Part shown: in pieces, positions 48,300 through 58,819 of the stretch
Position numbering within the stretch: position 1 is the stretch's first letter
Layout: each line of letters begins with the position of its first letter
Origin: Glossina fuscipes
Taxonomy: Eukaryota; Arthropoda; Insecta; Diptera; Glossinidae
DNA length: 64,000 nucleotides
Assembly: GCF_014805625.2 (NCBI RefSeq)
Contig: NW_023998490.1
Coordinates: 539,197 to 603,196, forward strand
Reading direction: 5' to 3'
Program-made: the position numbers and the translations under genes
Notes under the pieces: model-generated
What the model was told of the DNA's origin: nothing
Database searches by the model: none
Seen by the model: only the letters and a program-made list of their open reading frames with translations

Positions 48300-50680
48300 T
48301 TTTTAACAATTCCGGATACTCTTTATACAGAATAAAAAAATTTTTTGCCTTTTTCCCGTTATAAACACTATTGACAAATTTCACTTGCGCAGCCAATTTT
48401 TTCTTTGCTTTTTTTTTTTTTTGTTTTGCAATAAACTCAATTTTTATTCGTTCATTTTCTGTTTTTTCTCTTTTTTTTGCTCAACATAGGTAATCAAAAG
48501 ATTTGAAAATTGCTTTGAAAACGCCTACAAATACCAAATAATGATAATGAAAAAAAAAATGAATAAATAAAAAAATTAAGGAAAAAAAATCAATAAATTC
48601 CGTCATTTGCAACCATTAGTTAGGAACAAAGCTGAACAATTACGTCTGCATTCATCAAATGTCCTGTAAAAAGGAAAAGTTTGCAAATTGTTTGCCATAT
48701 AATCATAGAGAAATATATGCTAAGCCGGGAACGATACACAATGAAAAATAAATAGAGAAAAACACAACACAGCGCAACCCTTTGATAGGGTGAGCAGTCA
48801 TTTAGAAAGCACAGCAAGTTTCCGTAGGAATAACTAGTTTGTAGTTCCCGCCCCAGCTGATCACATAGATAATTACGGTGCCATTAAATTAATAACAATT
48901 TTCGCCTGACCTGTATGCTGTGCCGGCAGTGTGCGACTTTAACAAAATGCAGCAAAGGTTATTCGTATGTACGCCTGAGACGTGATTAGAAATCATAAAA
49001 CATATTTCTGGCTTTGAAAATTTTTTAAGTTGTACTTATTCATCAATTTACAATATCGCACGTGTTGGCATTAAGTTGAACTTGTACATACCCATCTACA
49101 ATATATAAAATCGATGTGAATATTTGTTGTTAGGAGTACGCGAGTACGATGTCGTTGGACGTTTTTGTTTTGGCACTAGCTAGCAATCTTGCGAAAAGCA
49201 ATTAAATAATTTCGGTTCTTTATGCGAGCACTTGTACAAATTTTTCGCGAATCCATTAGGACATCTTAGTTAAATTACAATAAAGTCAGCGACAGCGACA
49301 ATATTTGAAGGAAACAAGCAAAAGAAAAAAGAAAAGGAAAGAAAATGCGTTACTCTTTAAAAAAAAAAAAAGGAAACAATTTTGTTAATTGTGTACCCGA
49401 TTACTATAATTTGTGCAGAGACGTTTTAAATGGGTAATATTTGCGATAACCTTCAAGTAAAGTAATCTTATGAGCTTATGGACTCCATATTATACCTGTC
49501 TATACTTTATGGTCATACTATTCCAAGACCTGATTGCTATCCAGAGAAGTCTGACATTAACCAGCAGGTGCACGAACAGACGCACTAAATGATGAGTAGA
49601 CCAACGGACGGAAGACAGAAGCAATAGATAGTCATAATCAAACTAGCTTAAGTTATTTCCCTAGAAAAGGGTATACACAGCTTTAAAATCTCTGATCTGA
49701 TTTTTACTCATTGTAATTTACTCCTTAATAATGAGTGTAAAAATTAACATCACTGCAGGATGTCATTCAGCGGTTTTTTTCTATATTCAAGTCTTGTTTT
49801 AGCCATAGACGAGAAATTTGACCTAAGAGAGTTTTCTAATAAGAGCGCGACGTAAGGCTTTTGCCAAGCAACGAGTGAACTGGCAGACTGATGGACAGAA
49901 AAACTAAGGCATAGATAGACATGAGTATAGTAACTCAACCATAAGTCAATAACCTACACTGTCATGCGGTACTAGTGTTACACAGTAGCGACACAGTAGC
50001 TATGTAAGCTTTCGCGTCTTCAATTCCACATTTCACGTAGTACACACATCTTTTCATTTCAAATCTTCGCTAATAAACATAAAGATAAGTTTTGTTTACA
50101 AAATTTTTTTGGAAAACTCATGGAATAGTTGCTCTAAGCGCTTCTGCGGCTTCGCTTAACGAACCCCTGTTAACGGCTTAACAGGTCTCTGGTAAAATTT
50201 TTGGCTTGCATCTTTGGTAGTTAAATTTAACTTCACATCCCTTTCATTGAGAATTTATTGGCTTTAAGAGGCCTCCGATACGTATTTCTGCCACTTAAAA
50301 ACGGAAGAGTGGATTTGAGTTTTACCTAAAAACGCCCAAAAAGTATTCGTTGACAGAATTTTGATTTGTTATCCCGAATTGTTTCATTGTTTCAGTAGTC
50401 GACATCATCACGTATGATTTCAACTAAAGATCAACAGAGGAGTACGAGATTTTATTGACAGGACAGGACAAGACAAGGGACAGTTTGGGAAAATTTCTTT
50501 CATATTAAATACCATTGCTTGCCCTCTTTTATAACAGCATGCAGTCGCACAAGACGATTCACTTAGCTTGACGTTCGTGAAATTAATTTTTTTTTTCGTG
50601 CGGGGCAGGGATAAGAGCAATAACGCAATATCACGTCAGCACGGATCTTCTTCTCCGTTTATCCTATGTGAGCCTTCAAA
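48300..50680. other. Featureless stretch, T- and A-rich runs
   Basis: Long T runs occur at about 48294-48425 and A-rich runs at 48550-48590 and 49359-49371. Short CGGACGGAAGACAG-like and GGACAGAAAAAC words near 49600 and 49890 recall family X but are too short to call. Confidence 0.4.
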
Positions 50681-50686
50681 GGCACT

Positions 50687-50827
50687 ATGGAAGCAAACTT
50701 TGCTCCGATGTCTTCGTCTTACAAAGCAGATATAGCGGATGAATTGAACGCAGCCGGGCTTTCAAACACTGCACAAAGATCGTTATATGGGGGACTTACT
50801 TCGTGTATTGAAAGCTTTTATTGTTAA
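50687..50827 (+). CDS. Candidate upstream coding piece, 46 residues, unidentified
   Basis: An ATG frame reads MEANFAPMSSSYKADIADEL and then LNAAGLSNTAQRSLYGGL. It ends at a TAA that directly overlaps the start of the Cys-rich frame at 50812-51204. Composition (Ala, Ser, Asp, Gly) is unlike the Phe/Leu/Lys bias of chance frames here. It may be the 5' part of the same gene, shifted by one frame or joined through an unrecognised splice. No family recognised. Confidence 0.25.
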   Translation: MEANFAPMSSSYKADIADELNAAGLSNTAQRSLYGGLTSCIESFYC

Positions 50828-51204
50828 GTGCAGAGAACGATCTCCCTTTTGCTTATATGTCGCTTATAAGGAAGAACTGGAAACGAGTTCAAGTTAATAA
50901 ACAATTTGGATATAAATGTGAACTCAGCAACACCGAAAACCCTCTTAATCTCTCTTCTAGCGCGTGTGTCTCTTGTAAGCCAGAACTGAAAACGAGTTCA
51001 ATTTGTAAATATTGTGCAACTAAACAAGCTCAGGCTACAGGCATGTCTTGCGGTAATACTTCTGAATTTAACGCCGAATATGAACGGATCAAAAAGCAAT
51101 TTGAAGCCAATGCACACGTAAATGATCGCAATGATGGGAAATTTTGTGCCTTGTGTCGTCTTTTGGGTTTAGAAATTCCTAAAAATAGTAAATGCATTTT
51201 TTGA
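50812..51204 (+). CDS. Candidate Cys-rich protein exon with three CxxC pairs, unidentified
   Basis: The frame is open from 50812 to a stop at 51204. The first ATG is at about 50854, so the true 5' end is uncertain and may be a splice acceptor (TGCAG near 50831). Counting from 50821, CVSC is at residues 49-52, CKYC at 62-65 and CALC at 109-112, with single Cys at 33, 77 and 125. Two CxxC pairs nine residues apart would suit a zinc ribbon. The stretch HVNDRNDGKFCALCRLLG faintly recalls a Nanos-type zinc knuckle, but the spacing of ligands does not fit. The region is less AT-rich than its flanks. It could be an exon, a retroposed pseudogene or chance. Confidence 0.35.
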   Translation, partial: KLLLLSAENDLPFAYMSLIRKNWKRVQVNKQFGYKCELSNTENPLNLSSSACVSCKPELKTSSICKYCATKQAQATGMSCGNTSEFNAEYERIKKQFEANAHVNDRNDGKFCALCRLLGLEIPKNSKCIF

Positions 51205-51318
51205 TAAAGGAAGCATCCATGTCGTAATCCCGGAAATTATTGACGTTATGTTATACGAAACATGAGTTCATTAGAATTTTTTATTTTTTTTTTTTTGTTT
51301 TTTATTTAAAGCACGTAA

Positions 51319-51534
51319 TTGAAAAAAGTTGCTTTTAAGAGAGTTTCCCGAAAGTTTGACAAACGTTGTCGTTGGTGTTCTATTGCATATAGAAACTCGT
51401 TGAGAGGCGATGGTTTTTGCCATTTGATGCGAGATTTCAATGAAACAATTTGTTTTTGTACTTCGCATCATTATTTACGATTTAAACGGAAAATGCGGTT
51501 TCATTATAGGCTATTGGCGTTAAGTGCTTTTTAA
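51319..51534 (+). CDS. Second Cys-rich frame, possibly the same locus
   Basis: The frame carries CRWC (residues 17-20) and an ICFCTSHH stretch, and is rich in Arg. It follows a long T-rich tract ending AAAG at 51311, a good-looking splice acceptor, but all three frames meet a stop soon after that site, so a simple splice from the upstream frame does not work. It opens at a TTG and has no upstream ATG. Support is weak and rests on proximity to, and similar Cys patterning with, 50812-51204. Confidence 0.2.
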   Translation: MKKVAFKRVSRKFDKRCRWCSIAYRNSLRGDGFCHLMRDFNETICFCTSHHYLRFKRKMRFHYRLLALSAF

Positions 51535-51539
51535 ACTGA

Positions 51540-52570
51540 AATAAAAATTTTATTGTAAAACAGTTATTGTTCAGAAATTAACGAATAAAAATCTATAAAT
51601 AGATTCTGTTGTAATTAGGCACTTGGTGTTTTCAAAATTCATAAAAATAAATAAAGAAATTTACCACAAAATAATTTATCGAGTGCACTTTCAACCAAAC
51701 AAAATAAAAGGAGAAACGAAAACTTTCCTAGAGTTTTCTGCATAACAAAAAGCAAAACATACGCATGAAGAGAAGCTGAACCGAGAATATCGCAAATTAA
51801 TTTTTTAGTAACAATTTTTTAAAAACGAAAAACTTTTCATAATTCAAGTGTATATCTGACGTTGACGCCAGAGTAGATTTTTAAATACACTTGAATCGTA
51901 CCGAGTGCGCAAAAAAGTTGCAGAACAATATTTTTAGTGATTTTACTTTACTTGTTTCGCTGTATATATAATATATTATAAAATTTATTCGAGTTTCGCT
52001 TATTTAGTGCTATGCGAGTGAAATCGAAAAGTTTTTCATTTCAAATGCTGCAAATTTAATAAGAACGAAGAAATATCGTGACATACGAAACAGAGAAAAC
52101 ACAAAATTGCCCAAAGTTTATTATCTAATAAACGATTAGCTCTTTGCAGGCAGCATCCTCGATGACGCTTCTTTTCTCTCTTCAAATATTTTACTTGAGG
52201 TTAAACAATCTATTAGTTATCTCCATTTAAGGAAGTGGAAAATTACTAACTGCTTTTACACGCTCATTATTCTTTCATTGTTAATATTTGCTTATTTCTA
52301 TGCCTGTCATCAAAGGATGAGGGGCATATTAAAGCGGAAATCTTCAATCGAGTTAGGTGTGTTTTCCTGTCCGTCTATTTATCTGTCCATCTGTATGGTC
52401 ATCCACTCCCTGTTCGCTGCTGTGTCTGTCTTTTTTTTTAGCGTAGCGGCAGAGGACTACCAGCTAGTAGCACTACATGGGGGTCAAAACTATACCGGAA
52501 GCCCTTGCGCTTTGCCTCGTGATAGGCTGCTATAAAATCATTATATCATCCTTTTTCCCCCCTCTTCGTC
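51540..52570. other. Featureless stretch
   Basis: No supported gene. A CTGTCC-rich patch (52368-52430) resembles the repeat cores seen elsewhere. Confidence 0.4.
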
Positions 52571-52575
52571 TGAAG

Positions 52576-52951
52576 TTAGGCTTTATATCGAAGTATGTCT
52601 TGCGTAAAATCGGCGCATTTCTTCCGTCTTTCGGTGTCCATTAGCATGACCGCTGATAGGTTATCTGGCGTAAATTCTATCTCCAGAAGCCTGTTTCCAA
52701 AAAAACGTCCAAGCCGGACAGACGAAAACAGTGTGTGGCGCGTCGTCGTTTATACCTTTGCATAGCTCGTATGCATTATCTGCTCGTAAGTTAAGACGGT
52801 ACAAATGACTCGAAACATTTCCATGACCAGTGAAAAATTTGGTTAGGGGGAAATTAACTTCTCCGTGTTTTCTCCTTACCCTCACCCTTGTACTACGTTT
52901 GGAATGAGGGCGTAAGTCTGTCTTCCTTAATCTTAAGTCTGCAGACATCAC
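52576..52951 (-). mobile_element. 3' end of an R1-like non-LTR retrotransposon ORF2
   Basis: On the minus strand NFPLTKFFTGHGNVSSHLYR is followed by LRADNAYELC and DDAPHTVFVCPAW. This is the C-terminal zinc-knuckle region of R1-type ORF2: a TGHG word, then a knuckle ending in HTxFxCPxW. The first CxxC Cys appears lost. After a frameshift near 52690 the reading continues as LSAVMLMDTERRKKCADF and ends at a TAA at 52576-52578. Upstream of 52951 the element is replaced by CTGTC-rich sequence, so only the last ~120 codons survive. Confidence 0.7.
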
Positions 52952-53870
52952 TACAAACTCTTTCGCCAGTAGATCCTTCCTTTTTGCCGATGTGGTGCGT
53001 TTACATAAACGCTCCTACAAAAATAATTCAACGGGTAACTCTTTCTACCCGCACGTCTGTCTGTCCGTGTCTCACTCTGTCCGTTTGCCTGCCTGTCTGT
53101 TCGTTTGCGTAATGTCTGTAGTAAATATGCCCGCGCTCGCAAAAGTGAAACTATTCAAATTTTCGCAGAAGCCTTGGAACTTTTTGCACGAAAGCTACTA
53201 TTGAGCCTGAGATTACCCCCATTTTCAAAAACAAAAATTCTTGCAATTTTACTTGTTAGTTATACACTACACTGATTGCAACGATACGAATTTACTGATT
53301 CCATAATCCTACAATGTCTGTAAAATATGAAAAATCATTGAGCGAATCTAAGTTCCACTATACAAATTTTCTTATTTCATAAAGATAAGACCATTGAAAA
53401 CAATCGCGAACCCCTACGCTGTAAAATAACTCTTTTAGCGACTTTTGGTCATTAAATTGAGTTGAGGAGTTGTCTCTAATAAATTACAACAAATTCTTTG
53501 GCTCTGTTACTTCTCCGCATTGATATAGTTGTGTTAGCCTTTGTAGAACCGTATGGTTAAGCTTAGAAATCAGCTAAATCGCCACAATTATTTAAAAACC
53601 ATATATCTGTGGGAGAATGACGTGCTGGTATGGTTTTGAATTTACACAATTACCTGCAAAATGCGGCAAATCGTACAAGGTTACGATCTAAAGTATTTAC
53701 GATGCGACGTGCATTTAATATAATGCGTCGGAAAGCCTCAATTTGCTTTATTATCACATATAATGCGGAAGGCGAGGGTAATCATTGATACATGCGGCTC
53801 AAGTCGTAGTTAAATTCCTTCTTTTGCTATTTCGTTCCGTTTGCGGTCATTTTAGATCTCGTATGACCTA
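52952..53870. other. Non-coding stretch with a CTGTC-rich patch
   Basis: CGTCTGTCTGTCCGTGTCTC and related words lie at 53050-53105. Frames on both strands through it are low-complexity artefacts. The rest is featureless. Confidence 0.45.
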
Positions 53871-53873
53871 TAA

Positions 53874-53874
53874 C

Positions 53875-53912
<38 letters not shown>
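53874..53912. repeat. TA microsatellite
   Basis: About 18 TA units with one C interruption. Confidence 0.97.
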
Positions 53913-53944
53913 GTCAGTTGTCTGGTTTTCGACTATAAACTAGA

Positions 53945-54015
53945 TAAAGGCTAAGTTGTTCATAGCAATTTCTACGATCTTAACAAAAAGCCGGTAGAGC
54001 AATGTACTAAAAACA
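53945..54015 (+). other. Possible tRNA-like remnant
   Basis: AGGCTAAGTTGTTCATAGCA is loosely A-box-like, and GCCGGTAGAGCAATGTAC resembles the family S body block GCGGTAGAGTGTAC, here in plus orientation. Too weak to assign. Confidence 0.15.
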
Positions 54016-54127
54016 AGAAATCGATGGTAGTGAGAATATAGCGAGAGCAAGCAGGCACATTATATTCGTCTGATGCTGAATGTTGCATAACCATCACAAT
54101 CCATTTACTAAGCAGCGGATCCGATGG

Positions 54128-54372
54128 ATCAATTTATTCTACTTTCAATGCCTGTCTGCGTGAAAGGATTTCCAATGTTGCCAACAACTCGAAGTCGGGA
54201 TCATAATCGTCATTTTTGCGATCAGTAGAGTCTCAACAACACGCACCTTACCGACGGGCAAACGTAAATAGTTCGATTCAGAATTTCGGGTTGATGTTAC
54301 ATGATACATATACTCTTTAGTTCTTCTGAAGCTTCCTTTTAGGCACATTATGTTAGCACACTATGTAGGCAC
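54128..54372 (+). repeat. Dispersed repeat family X, plus orientation
   Basis: ATTTCCAATGTTGCCAAC, ATTTTTGCGATCAGTAGAG, CGACGGGCAAACG, GATTCAGAATTTCGGG, ACATATACTCTTTAG and TCTGAAGCTTCCTTTTAGGC follow the family order. Confidence 0.75.
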
Positions 54373-54391
54373 TCTGTTAGCTTTGACACCT

Positions 54392-54436
54392 TTAGCTCTT
54401 ACTAATTATTTAGTAAGAGCTAACCATTGATGGTTA
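54392..54436. other. Perfect 14-base inverted repeat, with a second palindrome adjoining
   Basis: TTAGCTCTTACTAA (54392-54405) and TTAGTAAGAGCTAA (54410-54423) are exact complements separated by 4 bases. Overlapping the right arm, TAACCAT-TG-ATGGTTA (54421-54436) is another perfect hairpin. Outside these, ACTCTGTTAGC (54371 onward) and TTAACAGAGCTAAG (54434 onward) are also partly complementary, so a larger cruciform can form. Confidence 0.9.
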
Positions 54437-54875
54437 ACAGAGCTAAGCTCGAAAAAATCAAAGTTGATTTTTATCTTTTTACCAATATTTGCAATATTTT
54501 TTTGGGATGGGGGGATTTAGCTCTTAATCAGTTTTATAGATTTTCGCAGATTTCAAATTCAATTTAATGTTTTTTAAAGGATTTTTTTGTTTTCATAATC
54601 GAAATATAGAATGATTTGTTAGATAGCTTTAGATGTTATATATATATGATGTTTGGTGGCTGTTCAGGCAATGATTTGCTATTCTACCATATTAAGTTAA
54701 ATATGATAGCGATAAACCAATAATCTCTGGCTGTGCAGGACAATAGACGCCAAAATATCGTTGTTACGAAAACAATTGTTAATAATAAATTTCAATTAAT
54801 TCGAAATTATATGAAAAATAGAGATTTCACATCAATACACACAATAAAATACATTTTACATAAATGAAACAATAT
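54437..54875. other. Featureless AT-rich stretch
   Basis: No supported feature. Confidence 0.4.
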
Positions 54876-54879
54876 TTCT

Positions 54880-55200
54880 ACCCGCCATTGTAAGATGGGG
54901 GTATACTCACCTTGTTTTTTTCTGTAACGTATGTAACACCCAAACGATAGCTTCAGAGACGCTTTAATGTATATATGTACTGATCTTGATCAGCGTGAAA
55001 TTCTGAGTTGACTTAGCCGTGTCTGTCCGCCTGTCCGTCTGTCCGTCTGTATTGTGTGTGTCGTTGGCACTCCTCTGGTCGCACAAATGATGATGTCGAG
55101 TTCAAATTTGGTAGAAAAATGGGAAGTTTCTGCAGGCAAGATGGTAATGAAAAGGCGGCCAAATTGGTCGGAGCAGAAGGACGCAGTGAAACAAGCATAA
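54880..55200 (-). repeat. Dispersed repeat family X, minus orientation
   Basis: GGGGGTATACTCACCTTG, ATAGCTTCAGAGACGC, TGATCTTGATCAGCGTG, GTCCGTCTGTCCGTCTG, TCGTTGGCACTCCTCTGGTC and TTCAAATTTGGTAGAAAAAT. Together with the 26825-27230 copy it shows the family's long form on the minus strand. It lies head-to-head with the plus copy at 54128-54372. Confidence 0.75.
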
Positions 55201-55429
55201 ACTTAAAGTAACTCGGTTTTTTCTAATAAACATTTGTGGATTTTTTCTCATTATTGGGATATTATTAAAGTTAAAACGCTAAAATTTTCCACACGTACAC
55301 TACGAAGCAACAATGGAACCCATCGGCCATGCCCACGCAAATTAATTTTTTTCAATTTTTTTACGGTATTATGATTATTTATCATAGGGCAACCAAAACG
55401 GAATATTTAAAACTATTTTGTGCACTCCT

Positions 55430-55570
55430 CAAATGAAGATATATGATTTGCCTAAAGAACGGTACATACCGCGATTAATTTTTTTCCTAATAATATCAGC
55501 GATATGGGTATCAAATGAAAGAACTTAGGGAATAGAATGCGAAGAGCGTAGTGGTGAGATCTTACTTTTT
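55430..55570 (-). repeat. Single inverted unit of family Z
   Basis: The reverse complement contains CATTCTATTCCCTAAGTTC, TTTCATTTGATACCCATATC and GCTGATATTATTAGG. These match CACTCTACTCTCCAAGTC, TTTGACCCATATCGCTGG and TATTATTAAGC of the array at 28514-28845. Confidence 0.65.
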
Positions 55571-57570
55571 TTGAGTGGAATTATAACGAACACTAATGAA
55601 GATATTGATGTGGATAATAGCGAGGGAGAAAGGTGAAGAGGTAGGATAACACATTGGTTGTATTCATGATATACGAGAATGTTAGATGAAAAGGAGTACA
55701 GTCGGACGAACGGAACGAATTTTGTTGTTATGTGTGTCTTTGTTGCTTGAAATCTTTGGAAAATGAAGTGACTGCCAGAACCGCAAAGAAGTTCACTTAT
55801 TCCAAAAAACAACCAAAAAAACCTAAACAATAAAACGAGTTGGTAGGTTTTTACTTCAAAGAAATTTTTAGGCCGCAACTAAGATTAAAAAAAAAGCAAA
55901 AATTGACAAAATTGACAAGAGTCGGAAAATTCTTGTGTCAAATGACAAATTTGAGAGGTAGAAGAATTGTCACGTGATAGTTCAATAACACACCAGTCCA
56001 ATCAGGAAAGCCCGTAACTGCAGCGTAAGATAGGAGGTATTGCCAAGTAATACAAATTCTTTTATTGTTTGACATTAAACCAGATTGGTAGTCCGCAATA
56101 AAAGTGGCGAACGACTCTCGTTAGTTTAACCCAACATATGTTTTATGCCAAGAAAACTTAATAAACTTTACATTGGTTGTCGCGGTTGTGAGTGCTTTAG
56201 CTAACTAAAAACGAATTAATATAAAAAGAAATAAATAAATTATAGAGAACCTTATGACGAGTCTGCCTTTAACTGCCTTTTTTTTTATTTATTAGAACAA
56301 AATCTTTATTATTTGCCTTATCGTTTACATTATTACATCAATAAAAATAAATAAATAAAGCGTAAAGAAGCGCGTAGTTGCATCTCAAGTGTACGAAAGC
56401 CAAAAAGAAGAAGAATCTTTAAAAAAAAGGAAATCTGTTCGGACTTGTGGAAAAGTAAAACAAGAGCGTACTCGTATTGTCTTATTTTTTGTTTTTTCTT
56501 TTTTTTTTCTTTTTTTTTGCATAGACACAGTAGCAAGCACGCTGGAAGCCTGCCACTGCGGTAGATGGACACTATAAACTGCGCATCATATTTCAAGTGA
56601 AAAGCAATAATTTTTTTATAAGGTTTTATTTAATTTGCTTTCCTGTCAGCGCCGGAATGTTTAATCGATATTTCGCCCACTTCCACATATATCCAATCAA
56701 GCTGAAATTTTCCACACACCTCTGGTTACGATAATAGTGTGTGTAATGTGATAAATTCGGCGGCAGATTATCTTTTTCTTGATACGAGCTTAGAATAGAG
56801 TAGAATACGACAAGCTAAGGATGTCAATACTCCGTTATAAACAACGGATGCTACAATGAGGGATTATCCTTGATTTATTTATTTATTTATTAGTCACATT
56901 AAGATAATCAACTAATTTTAGATACGGGGATTAAATGCAATGCTAAAAAGGTATCTAAAGAGCTCAGAACAACTACGGCTAATATACAACACTATAAGAT
57001 ACCATACCTCATACAAAACATATAAAGTACGTACGGAAAAGGATATAGGAATACATTGCCTTCGCCGAGGAAGGCGCCAGTAATCACCACCCATTATTTG
57101 AAAGTTCAAGATGTCGGAAGAGGCAAGCTTGTCTTCTTAGAATCGGGTATAGAAATTAAATACTAAACGTTATTAAAATTGTCACTCAGAGTCCGAAAGG
57201 GGTTGGAATGTTCATAATTGAGTTCATATTGATCAAGTTTAATTCCTTTTTGATTGTAATTTTTTCTTAATTAATTCGAATTATAGTTAACTAAAAAGTA
57301 AATAATAATTTTTTTATTTTACCAAGCTTTCATTTAAAAAAAAAAAGAAGAAAAACTTAAAGGTGAAGACTACATTCTCTCCGACTCCGAGCTTTTGTGA
57401 TTAGAGACGTTTAGAACAAATGAAGACGTTTAGAATAAATGAATTTTTTTTCACCTTAAAATATTAAGTCTCCCAAGCTTCTTTGTATTGTCACGTAAAA
57501 GAGACTGAAACGTAATTTTCTTTCCATCTTTTACTTCACTTAAATAAAACTTTATTTAACAAAAAAATTT
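55571..57570. other. Non-coding stretch with T- and A-rich runs
   Basis: The 117-codon minus frame at 55525-55878 overlaps the family Z unit and is not supported. T runs at 56275-56290 and 56485-56518 and a TTTA run at about 56875-56891 are the only structure. Confidence 0.4.
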
Positions 57571-57573
57571 ATA

Positions 57574-58817
57574 TTAGTTTGGGGAAAAAGAAAACCATTA
57601 TTTTTATATGAACTTCAGGACTTTATTTAACATGCTTCGGATTGTCCGATTTGGGTCAAATATGCACCGTTTTGTTGTATGATTTGTTGCCATTTTAAAG
57701 GTAACTTCAAAATGCCTCTCTCATAGAAGTCCTGGTCTCTATTTGCAAAAAACTCTAGTAGTCGATTTTCACAATCCTCCCTAGATTCCAATTTTTTATC
57801 ATTAAAGAAATTTTGCAATGCAAGAAAAAGATGATAATCGCTTGGTGCCAACTCCGAACTGTATGGCGGATGCATTAAAACTTCCCAATCAAGCTCCCGA
57901 AGTTTCTGTAGATGTGTGTGGCCTAGCGTTGTCCTGGTGGAACACGACACCTCTCCTGTTGGCCAATTCTGGCAGTTGTTGACAGTAGAGATCAGAATTT
58001 AGCGTTTGGCCATATGGAAGCAACTCATAATAAATAATCCCCTTCCAGTCCCACCAAATGCATAGCAAAACCTTCCTGGCCGTTAGTCCTGGTTTGACCA
58101 CCGTTTGAGGTGCTTCACCGCTCTTTGACCACGATCGTTTTCGCACACGGTTATCGTATGTGATCCATTTCTCATCTCCAGTCACCATCCGTTTAAGAAA
58201 TGGGGTCTATCTCATTCCGTTTGGCCAAGGCTTCGCAGATGGAAATTCGATCCATCATGTTTTTCTCTGTTAATTGGTGTGGCACCCAAACATCGAGCTT
58301 CTTTTTGAATCCAGCTTTGTGTAAATGGTTTACAACTGTTTTATGGTGGATTTTTAGCTCCTGGGCGATGTTACGACTGCTAACATGCCGGTCAACTTCG
58401 ATCATTTCTTCGATTTTATCGACATTTTCGACGACCGGCCTACCTGTGCGAGGTGCATCTTTAACATCAAAAATTCCTGAACGGAATCTACGAAACCAAA
58501 ATTGCACATAATTGACTGTTGCAGTATCGGAACCATAAACACCATTCACAATTTTAGCCGCCTGGCTTGCATTTTCGCCTTTGTCAAAGAAAAACTGTAA
58601 AATGTACCGAATTTTCTCTTTGTTCACTTCCATTTTTAACACGTCGTAACTCACAACTGAATGCACCAAACAAAAACAGCAAAAGAATTTTTTTTACTGC
58701 GAAATGTCACCTTTCCAACGAGCATAAATCTAAAATTGTTTGATCGATACTTTACGAGAAATCTATCAGTGCAGCCATCTACCGAAAAAATAATGGATTT
58801 CTTTTTCCCCAAACTAA
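57574..58817 (-). mobile_element. Full-length mariner element (irritans-type), 1244 bases
   Basis: The left end begins TTAGTTTGGGGAAAAAGAAA and the right end is its near-perfect inverse (a single mismatch over about 24 bases). TA dinucleotides flank both ends (57572-57573 and 58818-58819), the standard mariner target duplication. The length is typical of the family. A single transposase gene on the minus strand fills the element but carries two frameshifts and an internal deletion. The ends look intact, so the copy could in principle be moved by a transposase supplied elsewhere. Subfamily assignment is from protein wording. Confidence 0.95.
57627..58633 (-). pseudogene. Mariner transposase, frameshifted
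   Basis: DDD transposase of the mariner family, which acts in the nucleus on its own inverted ends. The frame starts at an ATG at 58631-58633 (MEVNKEKIR). The N-terminal half holds the paired helix-turn-helix DNA-binding domain and the WVPHQL linker word. An extra C in a CCCC run at 58202-58205 shifts the frame just after NEIDP. Reading resumes with MVTGDEKW, whose Asp (58174-58176) is the first catalytic residue. About 10-11 residues are missing in frame at 57971-57977 (YCQQL joined to PELANRR). HQDNARPH gives the second Asp (57931-57933). A deletion near 57907-57911 shifts the frame again. APSDYHLF gives the third Asp (57837-57839). All three acidic residues survive, so inactivation is by frameshift and deletion, not catalytic loss. 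It ends at 57627 with a stop after QIGQSEAC. Confidence 0.95.
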
Positions 58818-58819
58818 TA

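Noticed and set aside
50950..51204. Nanos-type zinc finger
   Set aside because: The HVxDxxxGxFC stretch is suggestive, but the order and spacing of Cys and His do not form the two CCHC modules of Nanos.
58200..58511. 103-codon plus frame
   Set aside because: Antisense shadow of the mariner transposase.
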